A DNA stretch of 64,000 nt from contig QKAU01000008.1 of the NCBI GenBank assembly GCA_003246265.1, positions 44,408-108,407 of the forward strand. Direction: 5' to 3'. Under the pieces are notes generated by a model, which saw nothing but the letters and a program-made list of their open reading frames with translations, ran no database searches and was not told the DNA's origin. Numbering within the stretch: position 1 is the stretch's first letter; each line of letters opens with the position of its first letter. This document shows, piece after piece, positions 34,793 to 42,330 of the stretch. The stretch is from Kiritimatiellales bacterium. Lineage in GTDB: Bacteria > Verrucomicrobiota > Kiritimatiellia > Kiritimatiellales > Pontiellaceae. A program made the translations under genes and the position numbers.

Positions 34793-35380
34793 CTATTTTC
34801 GGGCGAAGATCCGCCGACCAACCAGCATCCCGCCCCCAAACACGGCAATGAGCGCCGCCACGGTCGGTTCGGGAATGACCTGGTTCCCCTGGATGTCGAT
34901 GTCGCCCCCGCCGATCAGGCCGCTCGTATTGTAGGCCGTGGGGCGCGGCGCCGTGTTGAACTCGATCAGGCTGGGTCCGGCGATCAGGTACTGCAGGTAG
35001 AAGTCGTCCAGATCCTTTGCCGAATTGTCGAACATGCGCACGAGAATGTATCCCGCATTGATGTCCGCCCCGCCCACATGGCCGTCGAGGTAGGTCTTGA
35101 TGGGCTGGTCCTGGTTGGACCACGTGCCCCAATAGCCCGAGGTGGTCAGGATCGAATCGAGCAGGAACTCGCCCGTTCCCAACGCCCCATCGATCCCTGC
35201 CTGGGCCACCGGAACCGATGCGGTCCAGATCAACTGGGCCAGCACCTGGTCGATGCCCACGGTCCCGCTGCTGCCGGCTGAGGTAACCACGCCACCGAAA
35301 TTGTCGAATTCCACATCCAGGTCGGCGGAGGCGACCCCCGCAGCCAAAATGATTTGCGCAAACAACAGCAACTTCTTCAT
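34793..35380 (-). CDS. PEP-CTERM sorting-domain protein
   Basis: 195 residues from the ATG at 35380 with GGAG ahead; the longer ORF-track start is unsupported. The N-terminus is a signal peptide (KKLLLFAQIILAAGVASA). The C-terminus is a PEP-CTERM tail: VIPEPTV, a hydrophobic span (AALIAVFGGGMLV) and basic end GRRIFARK. This directs processing by exosortase, and such proteins end up at the surface or in the exopolysaccharide matrix. The middle part is beta-rich and of no recognised family. Exosortase itself is not in this window. A secreted neighbour lies 30 bases upstream in the same direction. Confidence 0.88.
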   Translation of the reverse strand: MKKLLLFAQIILAAGVASADLDVEFDNFGGVVTSAGSSGTVGIDQVLAQLIWTASVPVAQAGIDGALGTGEFLLDSILTTSGYWGTWSNQDQPIKTYLDGHVGGADINAGYILVRMFDNSAKDLDDFYLQYLIAGPSLIEFNTAPRPTAYNTSGLIGGGDIDIQGNQVIPEPTVAALIAVFGGGMLVGRRIFARK

Positions 35381-35410
35381 CACATGCTCCAAATCCCCGT
35401 TCACGAACGG

Positions 35411-36085
35411 CTAGTCAAGCCCGTAGGGCCGGGTGGCGATCCAGTTGGTGTTCGCCACCGATTCATACCAGAAACCTTCCCCGGCCGGCACCAGGAGGGT
35501 CTCGTTGCTCCACTTGGTCACCAGACCCTGCCCGAGGACGAATACCGGCCCGTACACCGACGAAACATAGTTGCTTCCATTCCAGACGTAGATCTTGTCG
35601 CCCGAAGAGGGGGCGAATCCGAGGTCGGCCACCTCGACATCGACGGGATAGGGATAGGAGCAGATCTGGAAGCCGGCGGAAATGGAATTGGTGAACGCGT
35701 CCTCCAGCGGCACCCCGCCCGAAAGGATGGACTCGGAGCCCCCGGACACTTCAACCCAGTAGCCCTGCCCGCTGCCGAGATCCAGGTTGGAGCTCCATTT
35801 GGTTACCAGTCCCTGGCCGAGCACGAATACCGGCCCATACAGGGATGATTCGTAGACGGATCCGTTCCACCGCCAGATTTTAGATCCGGTAGGAAGCGTG
35901 TCGCCGTAGACGGTGGCCGGAGTCAAGTTGGTGCCCTTCTGGAACTGCATGCCGCAAATGACGAAGTCGACCGGCTTGCTGATGCGCGTGAATCCGAAAA
36001 CCCCCAGCTGAACGGCGTTCTGGGCAACCGCGATCGTGGCAAGGGACGCGACCAGCGCGGGCAAAATACCATGTTTTGCTTGCAT
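35411..36085 (-). CDS. Secreted beta protein with internal duplication
   Basis: 224 residues from the ATG at 36085 (AAAGGA ahead). It has a signal peptide (MQAKHGILPALVASLATIAVA). Two halves share a near-identical block: YGPVFVLGQGLVTKWS occurs twice, each followed by an aromatic-rich stretch (GYWVEVSG and GFWYESVA). Each block is preceded by a W-N-G-(S/N) turn (WRWNGSVYESS and YVWNGSNYVSS). The repeat unit is about 90 residues and resembles beta-sandwich or propeller-like surface domains; the fold is inferred. It lies 30 bases upstream of the PEP-CTERM gene and is likely co-expressed with it. Confidence 0.75.
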   Translation of the reverse strand: MQAKHGILPALVASLATIAVAQNAVQLGVFGFTRISKPVDFVICGMQFQKGTNLTPATVYGDTLPTGSKIWRWNGSVYESSLYGPVFVLGQGLVTKWSSNLDLGSGQGYWVEVSGGSESILSGGVPLEDAFTNSISAGFQICSYPYPVDVEVADLGFAPSSGDKIYVWNGSNYVSSVYGPVFVLGQGLVTKWSNETLLVPAGEGFWYESVANTNWIATRPYGLD

Positions 36086-36221
36086 ATGAGTCCTTTCCAT
36101 GAAAAGGGTCTACAAACACCGATCGCAGAGTTTTAATGGATAACGGTTTTCCGCCGCCGGGCAAAGCGTTTTCCATAAAAAAAATCCTTCCCAATGGGTC
36201 GCGGCACCCCCCGGTCCAGCC

Positions 36222-37091
36222 CTAGGCATCGCACGGCGACCGGAAGGCGACCAGCCCGTCTAGGGAGTCGGCTCCTGCCAGCACCATGAGCAACCGGTCG
36301 ATTCCCATGGCGACACCCCCGGAGGGCGGCATGCGCCCCACCGCTTCGACAAACCGCTCATCGATGGGGTAAACGGCTTTCCCGAGCTCCCGCCGCCGGT
36401 CCGCACACGCTTCGAATCGGCCGCGCTGCTCGCGGGCGTCAGTCAGTTCGGAATAGGCGTTTGCCAGTTCGATGCCGTCGATGTAGAGCTCCCACCGTTC
36501 GGCGACGAGGGGGTTGCCTGGCTTGCGGCGGGAGAGCGCCGCCGCCTCTGCGGGATAGTCGATCAGCACGACGGGGCCGGCTATCCGCCCCAAGGCCGGC
36601 TCGACCTTCTCCACCAGGTCGATGTCGAAGCGGTCGGCATCGTATTCCGCCACCGGATCCCACCCGGCAAATTCCCGAAAGGCTTCGGAGATCCCGAGGA
36701 GGGTCCACTCGCCGAATCCGCGGTTGCGCAGGGCCGCCACGGCCTCGACCAGCAAACGGGTCTCCTCCAGCATGTCCATGTAGTCCGCGTGGGAGCGGTA
36801 CCACTCCAGCATGGTATATTCGGGATGGTGCAGGCGTCCATATTCGCCCTGGCGGAAGCACTTGCCGATCTCGAAGATCCTCCCGTGCCCGGCGGCCAGC
36901 AGCTGCTTGTGGAAGATTTCCGGGGAGGTGCGCAGATAGTGGTCGCCGGCGGGTTCGGCATCGATGTGCAACTCCATGCAAGGCGTCTTTAGCCGGATGG
37001 GGGTTTCCACTTCGATGAAACCACGTTCATGAAAAAACGCCCGGATGCAGCGCATCAGGGCGTCTCTCAGCACTAGCGCGCCGGTGTCCAT
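36222..37091 (-). CDS. epmA: EF-P-(R)-beta-lysine ligase EpmA
   Basis: 289 residues, the size of EpmA (GenX/PoxA) and lacking the anticodon-binding domain of lysyl-tRNA synthetases. It ligates beta-lysine onto EF-P. Class II synthetase motif 2 is EIGKCFRQGEYGRLHHPEYTMLEWYR, and motif 3 is GGVAMGIDRLLMVLAG. ELYIDGIELANAYSELTDAREQRGRF matches the amino-acid-site block of EpmA closely. It shares one base with the efp stop. EpmB, the aminomutase making beta-lysine, is not in the window. Confidence 0.92.
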   Translation of the reverse strand: MDTGALVLRDALMRCIRAFFHERGFIEVETPIRLKTPCMELHIDAEPAGDHYLRTSPEIFHKQLLAAGHGRIFEIGKCFRQGEYGRLHHPEYTMLEWYRSHADYMDMLEETRLLVEAVAALRNRGFGEWTLLGISEAFREFAGWDPVAEYDADRFDIDLVEKVEPALGRIAGPVVLIDYPAEAAALSRRKPGNPLVAERWELYIDGIELANAYSELTDAREQRGRFEACADRRRELGKAVYPIDERFVEAVGRMPPSGGVAMGIDRLLMVLAGADSLDGLVAFRSPCDA

Positions 37092-37657
37092 CAGCCCTTG
37101 GATACCCGGTCGGAATACTGCCCGTTCCGCGTGTCGATGCGCACGATGTCGCCTTCGTTGATGAAGATCGGCACGTTGAGTTCGTAGCCGTTGGCCAGCT
37201 TTGCCGGCTTCATGACGTTGTTCGCCGTATCGCCGCGGGCGCCCGGCTCGGTCTCCGCGATCGGCATCTCGACGAAGTTGGGCAGGGTGATGTCGAGGGC
37301 CCGTTCGTTGTGGAAAAGGATCTCGACCTTCATGTCGTCGACGATGAAATACTTGAGGTCTCCGAGCAGCTCGTCGTTGAGGCGGGCCTCCTCGAAGGTT
37401 TCATTGTCGGAAAAGACATAGTCGGCGCCGTCGATGTAGGAGAAGGTGAACTCGCGCGAGATCAGGGAGCAGCGGTTGACCTTGTCGCCGGAGCGGTAGG
37501 ACTTCTCGAACTGGTTTCCGGTGACGAGGTTCTTGATCTTGCAACGATAGATCGCCTGCCCCTTGCCAGGTTTCGAGAAATCGAAATTGGTAATGATGCA
37601 GGGATCGCCGTCGATCTCGATCTTCAGGCCTTTCTTGAGGTCGGATGCGTTGTACAT
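37091..37657 (-). CDS. efp: Elongation factor P
   Basis: 188 residues. EF-P rescues ribosomes stalled on polyproline. The acceptor loop is KPGKGQA, with the lysine (about residue 33) that EpmA modifies in the beta-lysyl type of EF-P. Further family blocks are YRSGDKVNRCSL, FVEMPIAETEPGARGDTANNVMKPAKLANG and the closing VPIFINEGDIVRIDTRNGQYSDRV. Translational coupling to epmA makes the functional link strong. A sigma-70-like promoter is found upstream. Confidence 0.96.
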   Translation of the reverse strand: MYNASDLKKGLKIEIDGDPCIITNFDFSKPGKGQAIYRCKIKNLVTGNQFEKSYRSGDKVNRCSLISREFTFSYIDGADYVFSDNETFEEARLNDELLGDLKYFIVDDMKVEILFHNERALDITLPNFVEMPIAETEPGARGDTANNVMKPAKLANGYELNVPIFINEGDIVRIDTRNGQYSDRVSKG

Positions 37658-37698
37658 CGGTGTGGTTCCTTCTGGTTAAGTCGTTCAAAAGAGCGCGC

Positions 37699-37727
37699 AC
37701 TATGCCGAAAGCCCCCTCCCCTGCCAA
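37699..37727 (-). promoter_or_regulatory. Probable promoter of efp-epmA
   Basis: On the minus strand TTGGCA (37722-37727) and CATAGT (37699-37704) are spaced by 17 bases, a fair sigma-70 match. It lies about 42 bases before the efp start, in the 221-base divergent gap shared with the SHD1 gene. A weaker candidate for the plus-strand gene is TTGCAA at 37802 with TACCTA 17 bases on; nothing else was recognised in the gap. Confidence 0.5.
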
Positions 37728-37878
37728 GTGGTTTTTGCTGTTCCGGAAACCCTCCCGGCCATCCGCCGGAGACGGCCTGCCGCAACCCTCGGCCTGCCGG
37801 CTTGCAATTGCCTGGCGGGAGTGGTACCTATTGTGCCCAACCATCAACAGCGACCTAGCGCCAAATGGAGGACAATAC

Positions 37879-38550
37879 ATGAAGACGATGATTCGCAGCA
37901 CGGCCCGAATCGCCCTGGTGGCGGTTGTGGCCACCGCCCTCTCGGCACACGCCGGCGAGAAGAAGAACAAGCCCAGGAAGGTCGAAGACATCCTGGAGCA
38001 GATCGGCGGCGAGCACTGGAACGAAGACATGAAGGTCAGCTTCGTGGGTTCCGTGCCGGTCGGCGAAACCTTCTACCATGTATTCAGCGGCTACGTCGAC
38101 CCCGTCTACCGGATCATCATCTTCGACAACAAGCCCGAATACCTGGGCTACTACGAAAGCCAGTACGAACCGACCGGCACCGAAGAGGAAGCCGTGACCT
38201 TCTACGTGGCCGGCGTAACCCGCAAGATGACCCTCGGCAGCGGCGGCCCGGCGAAATCGACGGACGTCGCAGGCTACAATTCAAAGTTCGTGAAGGCGCC
38301 CGAGAAACCGGCGCCCGCCCAGGCGGCGGCCGCCAAGCCCGGCACCGCTACCGGCGTCGCGGTCGAGTACCGCGAGTGGAACATCACCCTCAAGGGCCGC
38401 GACAAGCCGATCCCCGTGCGCGCCATCTTCATCCAGAAGAAGGGCAACAAGGTCACCCTGAAGGATGAGAAGCGCGGGGTCGAAAACGACTTCGAACTGA
38501 GCACCCTTTCGAAGGAAGACCTCGAATACCTGAAGTCGATCGGCCAGTAG
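37879..38550 (+). CDS. Exported SHD1-domain-like protein
   Basis: 223 residues from the ATG at 37879, which has GGAGG seven bases ahead; the ORF track's longer start is in the efp leader. The signal peptide is MKTMIRSTARIALVAVVATALSAHA. The middle is a beta-rich domain of unknown family, followed by an Ala/Pro linker. The C-terminal 60 residues (REWNITLKGRDKPIPVRAIFIQKKGNKVTLK...STLSKEDLEYL) look like a Sla1 homology domain 1, common in exported proteins of Planctomycetes and Verrucomicrobia. A strong terminator follows, so it is a single-gene unit. Confidence 0.72.
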   Translation: MKTMIRSTARIALVAVVATALSAHAGEKKNKPRKVEDILEQIGGEHWNEDMKVSFVGSVPVGETFYHVFSGYVDPVYRIIIFDNKPEYLGYYESQYEPTGTEEEAVTFYVAGVTRKMTLGSGGPAKSTDVAGYNSKFVKAPEKPAPAQAAAAKPGTATGVAVEYREWNITLKGRDKPIPVRAIFIQKKGNKVTLKDEKRGVENDFELSTLSKEDLEYLKSIGQ

Positions 38551-38573
38551 CCGGGCATCGTCCCGCACGCCGG

Positions 38574-38604
38574 AAACCGTCCGCCGATGCGGGCGGTTTT
38601 TTTA
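38574..38604 (+). terminator. Intrinsic terminator after the SHD1-like gene
   Basis: aaaccgtccgc pairs with gcgggcggtttt across a short cgat loop (one G-U/T-G pair in the stem), and seven T residues end it. It lies 24 bases after the stop. In the other direction it also faces the end of the DUF4230 gene, so it may serve both. Confidence 0.82.
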
Positions 38605-38607
38605 CGC

Positions 38608-39294
38608 CTACGAAGCAATGCGCTCCGACACCTCGACCTCGACCTGGGTCGCATCCGGGGCGGCGAAGGAGAATTCGATCTTGCGGGCACCGAACGCCCG
38701 GCTCAGCGACTCGATGGTGTTCCGGGCCGACTTCTGGACCTCGGACTGCATGTTCCCGATAAGCTCGATGGCCTGCTTTTCCGCATGGCGTTTGGCGGCA
38801 TCCACGAGCCGGTTCTTGTCCTCCTCCGAGAAGCGGCCGCCGATGAATCCGTTGAGCAGGTCCGGCAGTAGCCACGGCAGGAGCCGCGAGCCCTGTTCGT
38901 CGTAGAAACGGATATCCCGGATGTGGACCTCGTAGTCGCACGGGGGCATGGTGACCGCATAGGCTTCCGGTCCGGTCTCGACGATGTTGAACCCCGGGCT
39001 CTTGAGGTCGTAGCGGAAATCAATGGCGAATTCGAATATCATGGCCATCTTCTTGCCGCTCAGCACCCACCCGAGGTAGCGCGCACCGAATTCGCCCCAG
39101 CTGTGGTCGGTTTCGGTGACGATCTCCTTGGTTAGCACCTTATAGACGGAAAGCTGCCCGATGGCGCGCAGCTGCTCGATGCTGGAGAACACGCGGGTCT
39201 CCTTCGCGGCTCCCCGCCTCCTGGACTTCAACCATACCCATAGGGCACCGACCGCCACCAGCGCGGCCACCATGCCGATCAGGAATTCATTCAT
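38608..39294 (-). CDS. DUF4230-family membrane-anchored protein
   Basis: 228 residues. It has one N-terminal membrane segment (FLIGMVAALVAVGALWVWL) followed by a basic stop (KSRRRG). The extracytoplasmic part has the DUF4230 look: SIEQLRAIGQLSVYKVLTKEIVTETDHSW, then KKMAMIFEFAIDFRYDL. A helical region and the C-terminal TQVEVEV strand follow. The function of DUF4230 is not known. The start overlaps the stop of the phosphodiesterase gene by 4 bases, so the two are coupled. Confidence 0.72.
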   Translation of the reverse strand: MNEFLIGMVAALVAVGALWVWLKSRRRGAAKETRVFSSIEQLRAIGQLSVYKVLTKEIVTETDHSWGEFGARYLGWVLSGKKMAMIFEFAIDFRYDLKSPGFNIVETGPEAYAVTMPPCDYEVHIRDIRFYDEQGSRLLPWLLPDLLNGFIGGRFSEEDKNRLVDAAKRHAEKQAIELIGNMQSEVQKSARNTIESLSRAFGARKIEFSFAAPDATQVEVEVSERIAS

Positions 39295-40058
39295 GGCTCC
39301 TCCACGGTTTCGCTACGCGCAACGTCTCCGACCACCTCGAAATCCACCACCAGCGGGAGATGGTCGGAGAGCTGCACGCGCGGCATTTCAAACCGGTTTA
39401 TCTTGATCTTCGGACTATGCAGAATGAAGTCGAGGTGGCGCTTCGGGTTGCGGCTCGGGAAGGAGGGATGCATGGCGCGGTCGGCGTTCTGCATGCCGCT
39501 TGCCGCAAGCAGCAGCTGGATCTCCCGCTCCCCGGTGAAGGCGTTGAAGTCGCCGGCGACGATGTAGGGCCGGTCGGTCTCCTTGATCATGTGGTAGAGG
39601 TGGAGGATCTGGTGCTGGCGGACCTTGTAGCTGAGCGCGAGATGCACGAGGAAGAAGGTGACGTGCTCCAGCTCCAGCTCCATCACGAGCTTCTTCATTC
39701 CGCGGTCGAAGTAGTGGAACCGCTCGTTATGGATCGTATCCTTGGCCAGGAAGGCATTGCCCTGCTTGTTGTATACCGGAATCCGCTGCCAACGCGATTC
39801 GACGCCGTACTTGGAGCAGTAGGTGTGGAAATGGCCCAGCTTGTCGGCGATCTGCTCCACCTGGCTTTTGCGGTCCGACCGGTAGGATCCGCTATCGACC
39901 TCGACCAGCCCCATCACGTCCGGATCGACCTCCCCGATGAATTCGATGATTTCGTCGAGGTGGTTCCGGGTGCGGCCCAGCATGCCGAGGAGCGGCAGCT
40001 TCTTCTGGTTGCCGTGGGTGGCGTAGCAGATGTTGTAGAGCAGGAAGCGCATGCCCAT
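39291..40058 (-). CDS. Endonuclease/exonuclease/phosphatase-family protein
   Basis: 255 residues from the ATG at 40058; the longer ORF-track start lacks support. It is an EEP-fold protein: MRFLLYNIC at the start, DVMGLVEVDSGSY (metal-binding Glu), IVAGDFNAF (catalytic DxN), and LSDHLPLVVDFE at the end (the SDH motif). These are the catalytic marks of Mg-dependent phosphodiesterases. Substrate is not clear from sequence. It lacks a signal peptide. It overlaps the DUF4230 gene by 4 bases and is divergent from cardiolipin synthase. Confidence 0.88.
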   Translation of the reverse strand: MGMRFLLYNICYATHGNQKKLPLLGMLGRTRNHLDEIIEFIGEVDPDVMGLVEVDSGSYRSDRKSQVEQIADKLGHFHTYCSKYGVESRWQRIPVYNKQGNAFLAKDTIHNERFHYFDRGMKKLVMELELEHVTFFLVHLALSYKVRQHQILHLYHMIKETDRPYIVAGDFNAFTGEREIQLLLAASGMQNADRAMHPSFPSRNPKRHLDFILHSPKIKINRFEMPRVQLSDHLPLVVDFEVVGDVARSETVEEP

Positions 40059-40144
40059 AAATCTATCCCGTTCCCCCCGGATGGCAATACCCGCGCGCCA
40101 TTTTTCACTGTCCATGCCCGCCCCGCTCCCGCTACCATGGGGCC

Positions 40145-41644
40145 ATGGATCATCAGGCCGACCTCGGTTTTTCGTTCTGGGTGGTGCTCAGCACCGGCAT
40201 GCACCTGGCGGCCTTCGTTGCGGTGGCCCTCCATGCCCTGCAGCGGAGGCGGAACGCCAGCGCCACCATACTATGGCTCTTCACCGCATGGTCGCTGCCC
40301 TTCTTCGGCCCCCTGCTATACCTCTCTTTCGGCATCGACCGCGTCTCCCCCAAGGGCATGGCGAAAAAGGCGGCCAACGACCTGATGACGCAGCAGCGCG
40401 ACGTGCGGCACCAGGATGCCAGCGCCTTCTATGCCTGGCACTTCGATGCGCGCTCCAATGTCGAGGCGATCGAAAACCCGCTCAGCCGGCGGCTCAACCG
40501 CTCCATCGACGCGCTCACTCCCGACCACCCCCTGCTCGACAACAACGAGATCACCCCCCTGGCATGCGGCGACCAGGCCTACCCCATGATGCTTGCCGCC
40601 ATACGCGGGGCCCGCCAGCACATCCATCTGCAAAGCTTCATCATCCACCGCGACGATACGGGGCGCACGTTCCTCGACGCCCTCAAGGCCAAGGCCGAGG
40701 AGGGCGTCAAGGTCCGGCTGCTCTTCGACCGGTTCGGATCGACCCATGCCTACCTGGGCGGCATGTTCCGCCGCTACCGCAAGGTGCCGAACCTTGAAAT
40801 CTGCGGATGGACCCAGGCCAACCCCCTCAAGCGGCAGTTCCAGATCAACCTGCGCAACCATCGCAAGACCCTGGTGGTCGATGGCCACGTCGCCTTCTTC
40901 GGCGGCGTCAACATCGCCGCGGAAAACACCACGGCCGGCGGGCGGCAGGCCATACGCGACTACCACTTCAAGGTGGAGGGTCCACTGGTGCATGAACTCC
41001 AGCTCTCCTTCCTGCAGGACTGGTACTTCATGACGCGCCAGCCCATCGACGCCCTCGTCAACGCCCTCCACTTCCCCCGCATGCTATCCGTGGGGCGCGC
41101 CCGTGCCCGCCTCATCGACAGCGGCCCTTCGGATCCGCCGGGCATGATCGGCGAGGCCTTCTTCAACGCCATCATCATGGCCCAGCGGCAGGTCCTGCTG
41201 GCCACCCCCTATTTCGTGCCGACCACCGATATCCTCAAGGCGCTCCGCTCGGCCGCCCATCGCGGCGTCGACGTCCGCATCATCGTGCCCGGAAAGAACA
41301 ACCACCGCTACGCGGGCATGGCCGCAAAGGCCCTCTACGAAGAGTTGCTTTCGGCCGGAGCCCGCCTCTTCGAGCGGGCACCCCCCTTCATCCACGCCAA
41401 GGCGATGGTGGTCGACGACGCCGTTGCGCTGGTCGGCACCGCCAACCTCGATGTGCGGAGCCTGGAACTCAACTACGAGACCACCGTGCTGTTCGAGGAC
41501 GACGCCACCGTCAACCGGCTCAAGGCCATGGTGCTGGAGGATCTTGCGCAGAGCCGCGAACTCAACCTCAACGAATGGCTGCAGCGACCCGCCTTCCAGA
41601 AGCTGGCCGAAAACCTCTGCGCCCTCATGACCCCCGTGCTGTAG
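40145..41644 (+). CDS. cls: Cardiolipin synthase (phospholipase D family)
   Basis: 499 residues. There are two N-terminal membrane segments (FWVVLSTGMHLAAFVAVAL and TILWLFTAWSLPFFGPLLYLSF), typical of bacterial Cls. Two HKD-type motifs follow: HRKTLVVDGHVAFFGGVNIA and HAKAMVVDDAVALVGTANLD. They make cardiolipin from two phosphatidylglycerols (or PG and PE) at the inner membrane. Length is standard. The start follows only a weak ribosome site. Confidence 0.93.
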   Translation: MDHQADLGFSFWVVLSTGMHLAAFVAVALHALQRRRNASATILWLFTAWSLPFFGPLLYLSFGIDRVSPKGMAKKAANDLMTQQRDVRHQDASAFYAWHFDARSNVEAIENPLSRRLNRSIDALTPDHPLLDNNEITPLACGDQAYPMMLAAIRGARQHIHLQSFIIHRDDTGRTFLDALKAKAEEGVKVRLLFDRFGSTHAYLGGMFRRYRKVPNLEICGWTQANPLKRQFQINLRNHRKTLVVDGHVAFFGGVNIAAENTTAGGRQAIRDYHFKVEGPLVHELQLSFLQDWYFMTRQPIDALVNALHFPRMLSVGRARARLIDSGPSDPPGMIGEAFFNAIIMAQRQVLLATPYFVPTTDILKALRSAAHRGVDVRIIVPGKNNHRYAGMAAKALYEELLSAGARLFERAPPFIHAKAMVVDDAVALVGTANLDVRSLELNYETTVLFEDDATVNRLKAMVLEDLAQSRELNLNEWLQRPAFQKLAENLCALMTPVL

Positions 41645-41724
41645 CAAAATAAAGAGCGGGCCGTTTCGTTTTGCTTTTCCCCCATGCCCGACGTAGCGTG
41701 GCATGTTGAAGCAGGCGAAGCATC

Positions 41725-42330
41725 ATGGGTACCGAGGATCCCTACAGCACACGCGCCACCCTCATCCAGCGGGTGCAGAACCAGCGCGACAATGATTCGT
41801 GGGAGGAGTTCGTCCGTGTTTACCGCCGCTACATCTACGCCATCATCCGTAGCATGGGGATCTCGGAGCATGACAGCGACGACATCCTCCAGCAGGTCCT
41901 GCTGAACCTGTGGAACGGCCTGCCGAAGATGGAGTACGAAAGAATCACCCGCTTCCGGAGCTGGCTCGCCGTCGTCACCAAGAACTGCGTCACCGATTTC
42001 ATCCGCAAGCGTTGCCGCGACGCCAGCCGCCTTGAGAAGGCCGGGCAGGACGAAACCCTCACCTACCTCGATTCCATCCGCCTTCCGGAAATCGACGCCA
42101 TCGCCGAGCGCGAATGGGAGATCCACCTGACCAACCTGGCGCTGGAAAACATCGAACCCCTCTTCACCGGCAAGGCGGTCGAGGCCTTCCGCATGTCGTT
42201 GCAGGGCATGGAGGTCGACGAGATCTCCAGAGCGCTGGAGCTGAAGGGAAACTCGGTCTATCGCCTGAAGAATCGCGTCAAGGAGCGGCTGATCCAGGAG
42301 ATCCGCCATCTCCGCGACCAATTGGAATGA
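41725..42330 (+). CDS. RNA polymerase ECF-type sigma factor
   Basis: 201 residues. Region 2 covers SWEEFVRVYRRYIYAIIRSMGISEHDSDDILQQVLLNLW, then FRSWLAVVTKNCVTDFIRKR for promoter melting. Region 4 is FRMSLQGMEVDEISRALELKGNSVYRLKNRVKERL, the helix-turn-helix for the -35. It has the form of sigma factors expanded in PVC bacteria. Its 3' end overlaps the convergent kinase gene by 53 bases. No anti-sigma factor is adjacent, so control may come through the kinase, by phosphorylation or antisense; this is inference. Confidence 0.9.
   Translation: MGTEDPYSTRATLIQRVQNQRDNDSWEEFVRVYRRYIYAIIRSMGISEHDSDDILQQVLLNLWNGLPKMEYERITRFRSWLAVVTKNCVTDFIRKRCRDASRLEKAGQDETLTYLDSIRLPEIDAIAEREWEIHLTNLALENIEPLFTGKAVEAFRMSLQGMEVDEISRALELKGNSVYRLKNRVKERLIQEIRHLRDQLE

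Noticed and set aside
41645-41724. agcaaaa/ttttgct inverted repeat after cls as a terminator
   Set aside because: The stem is AT-rich with a long loop; too weak to call.
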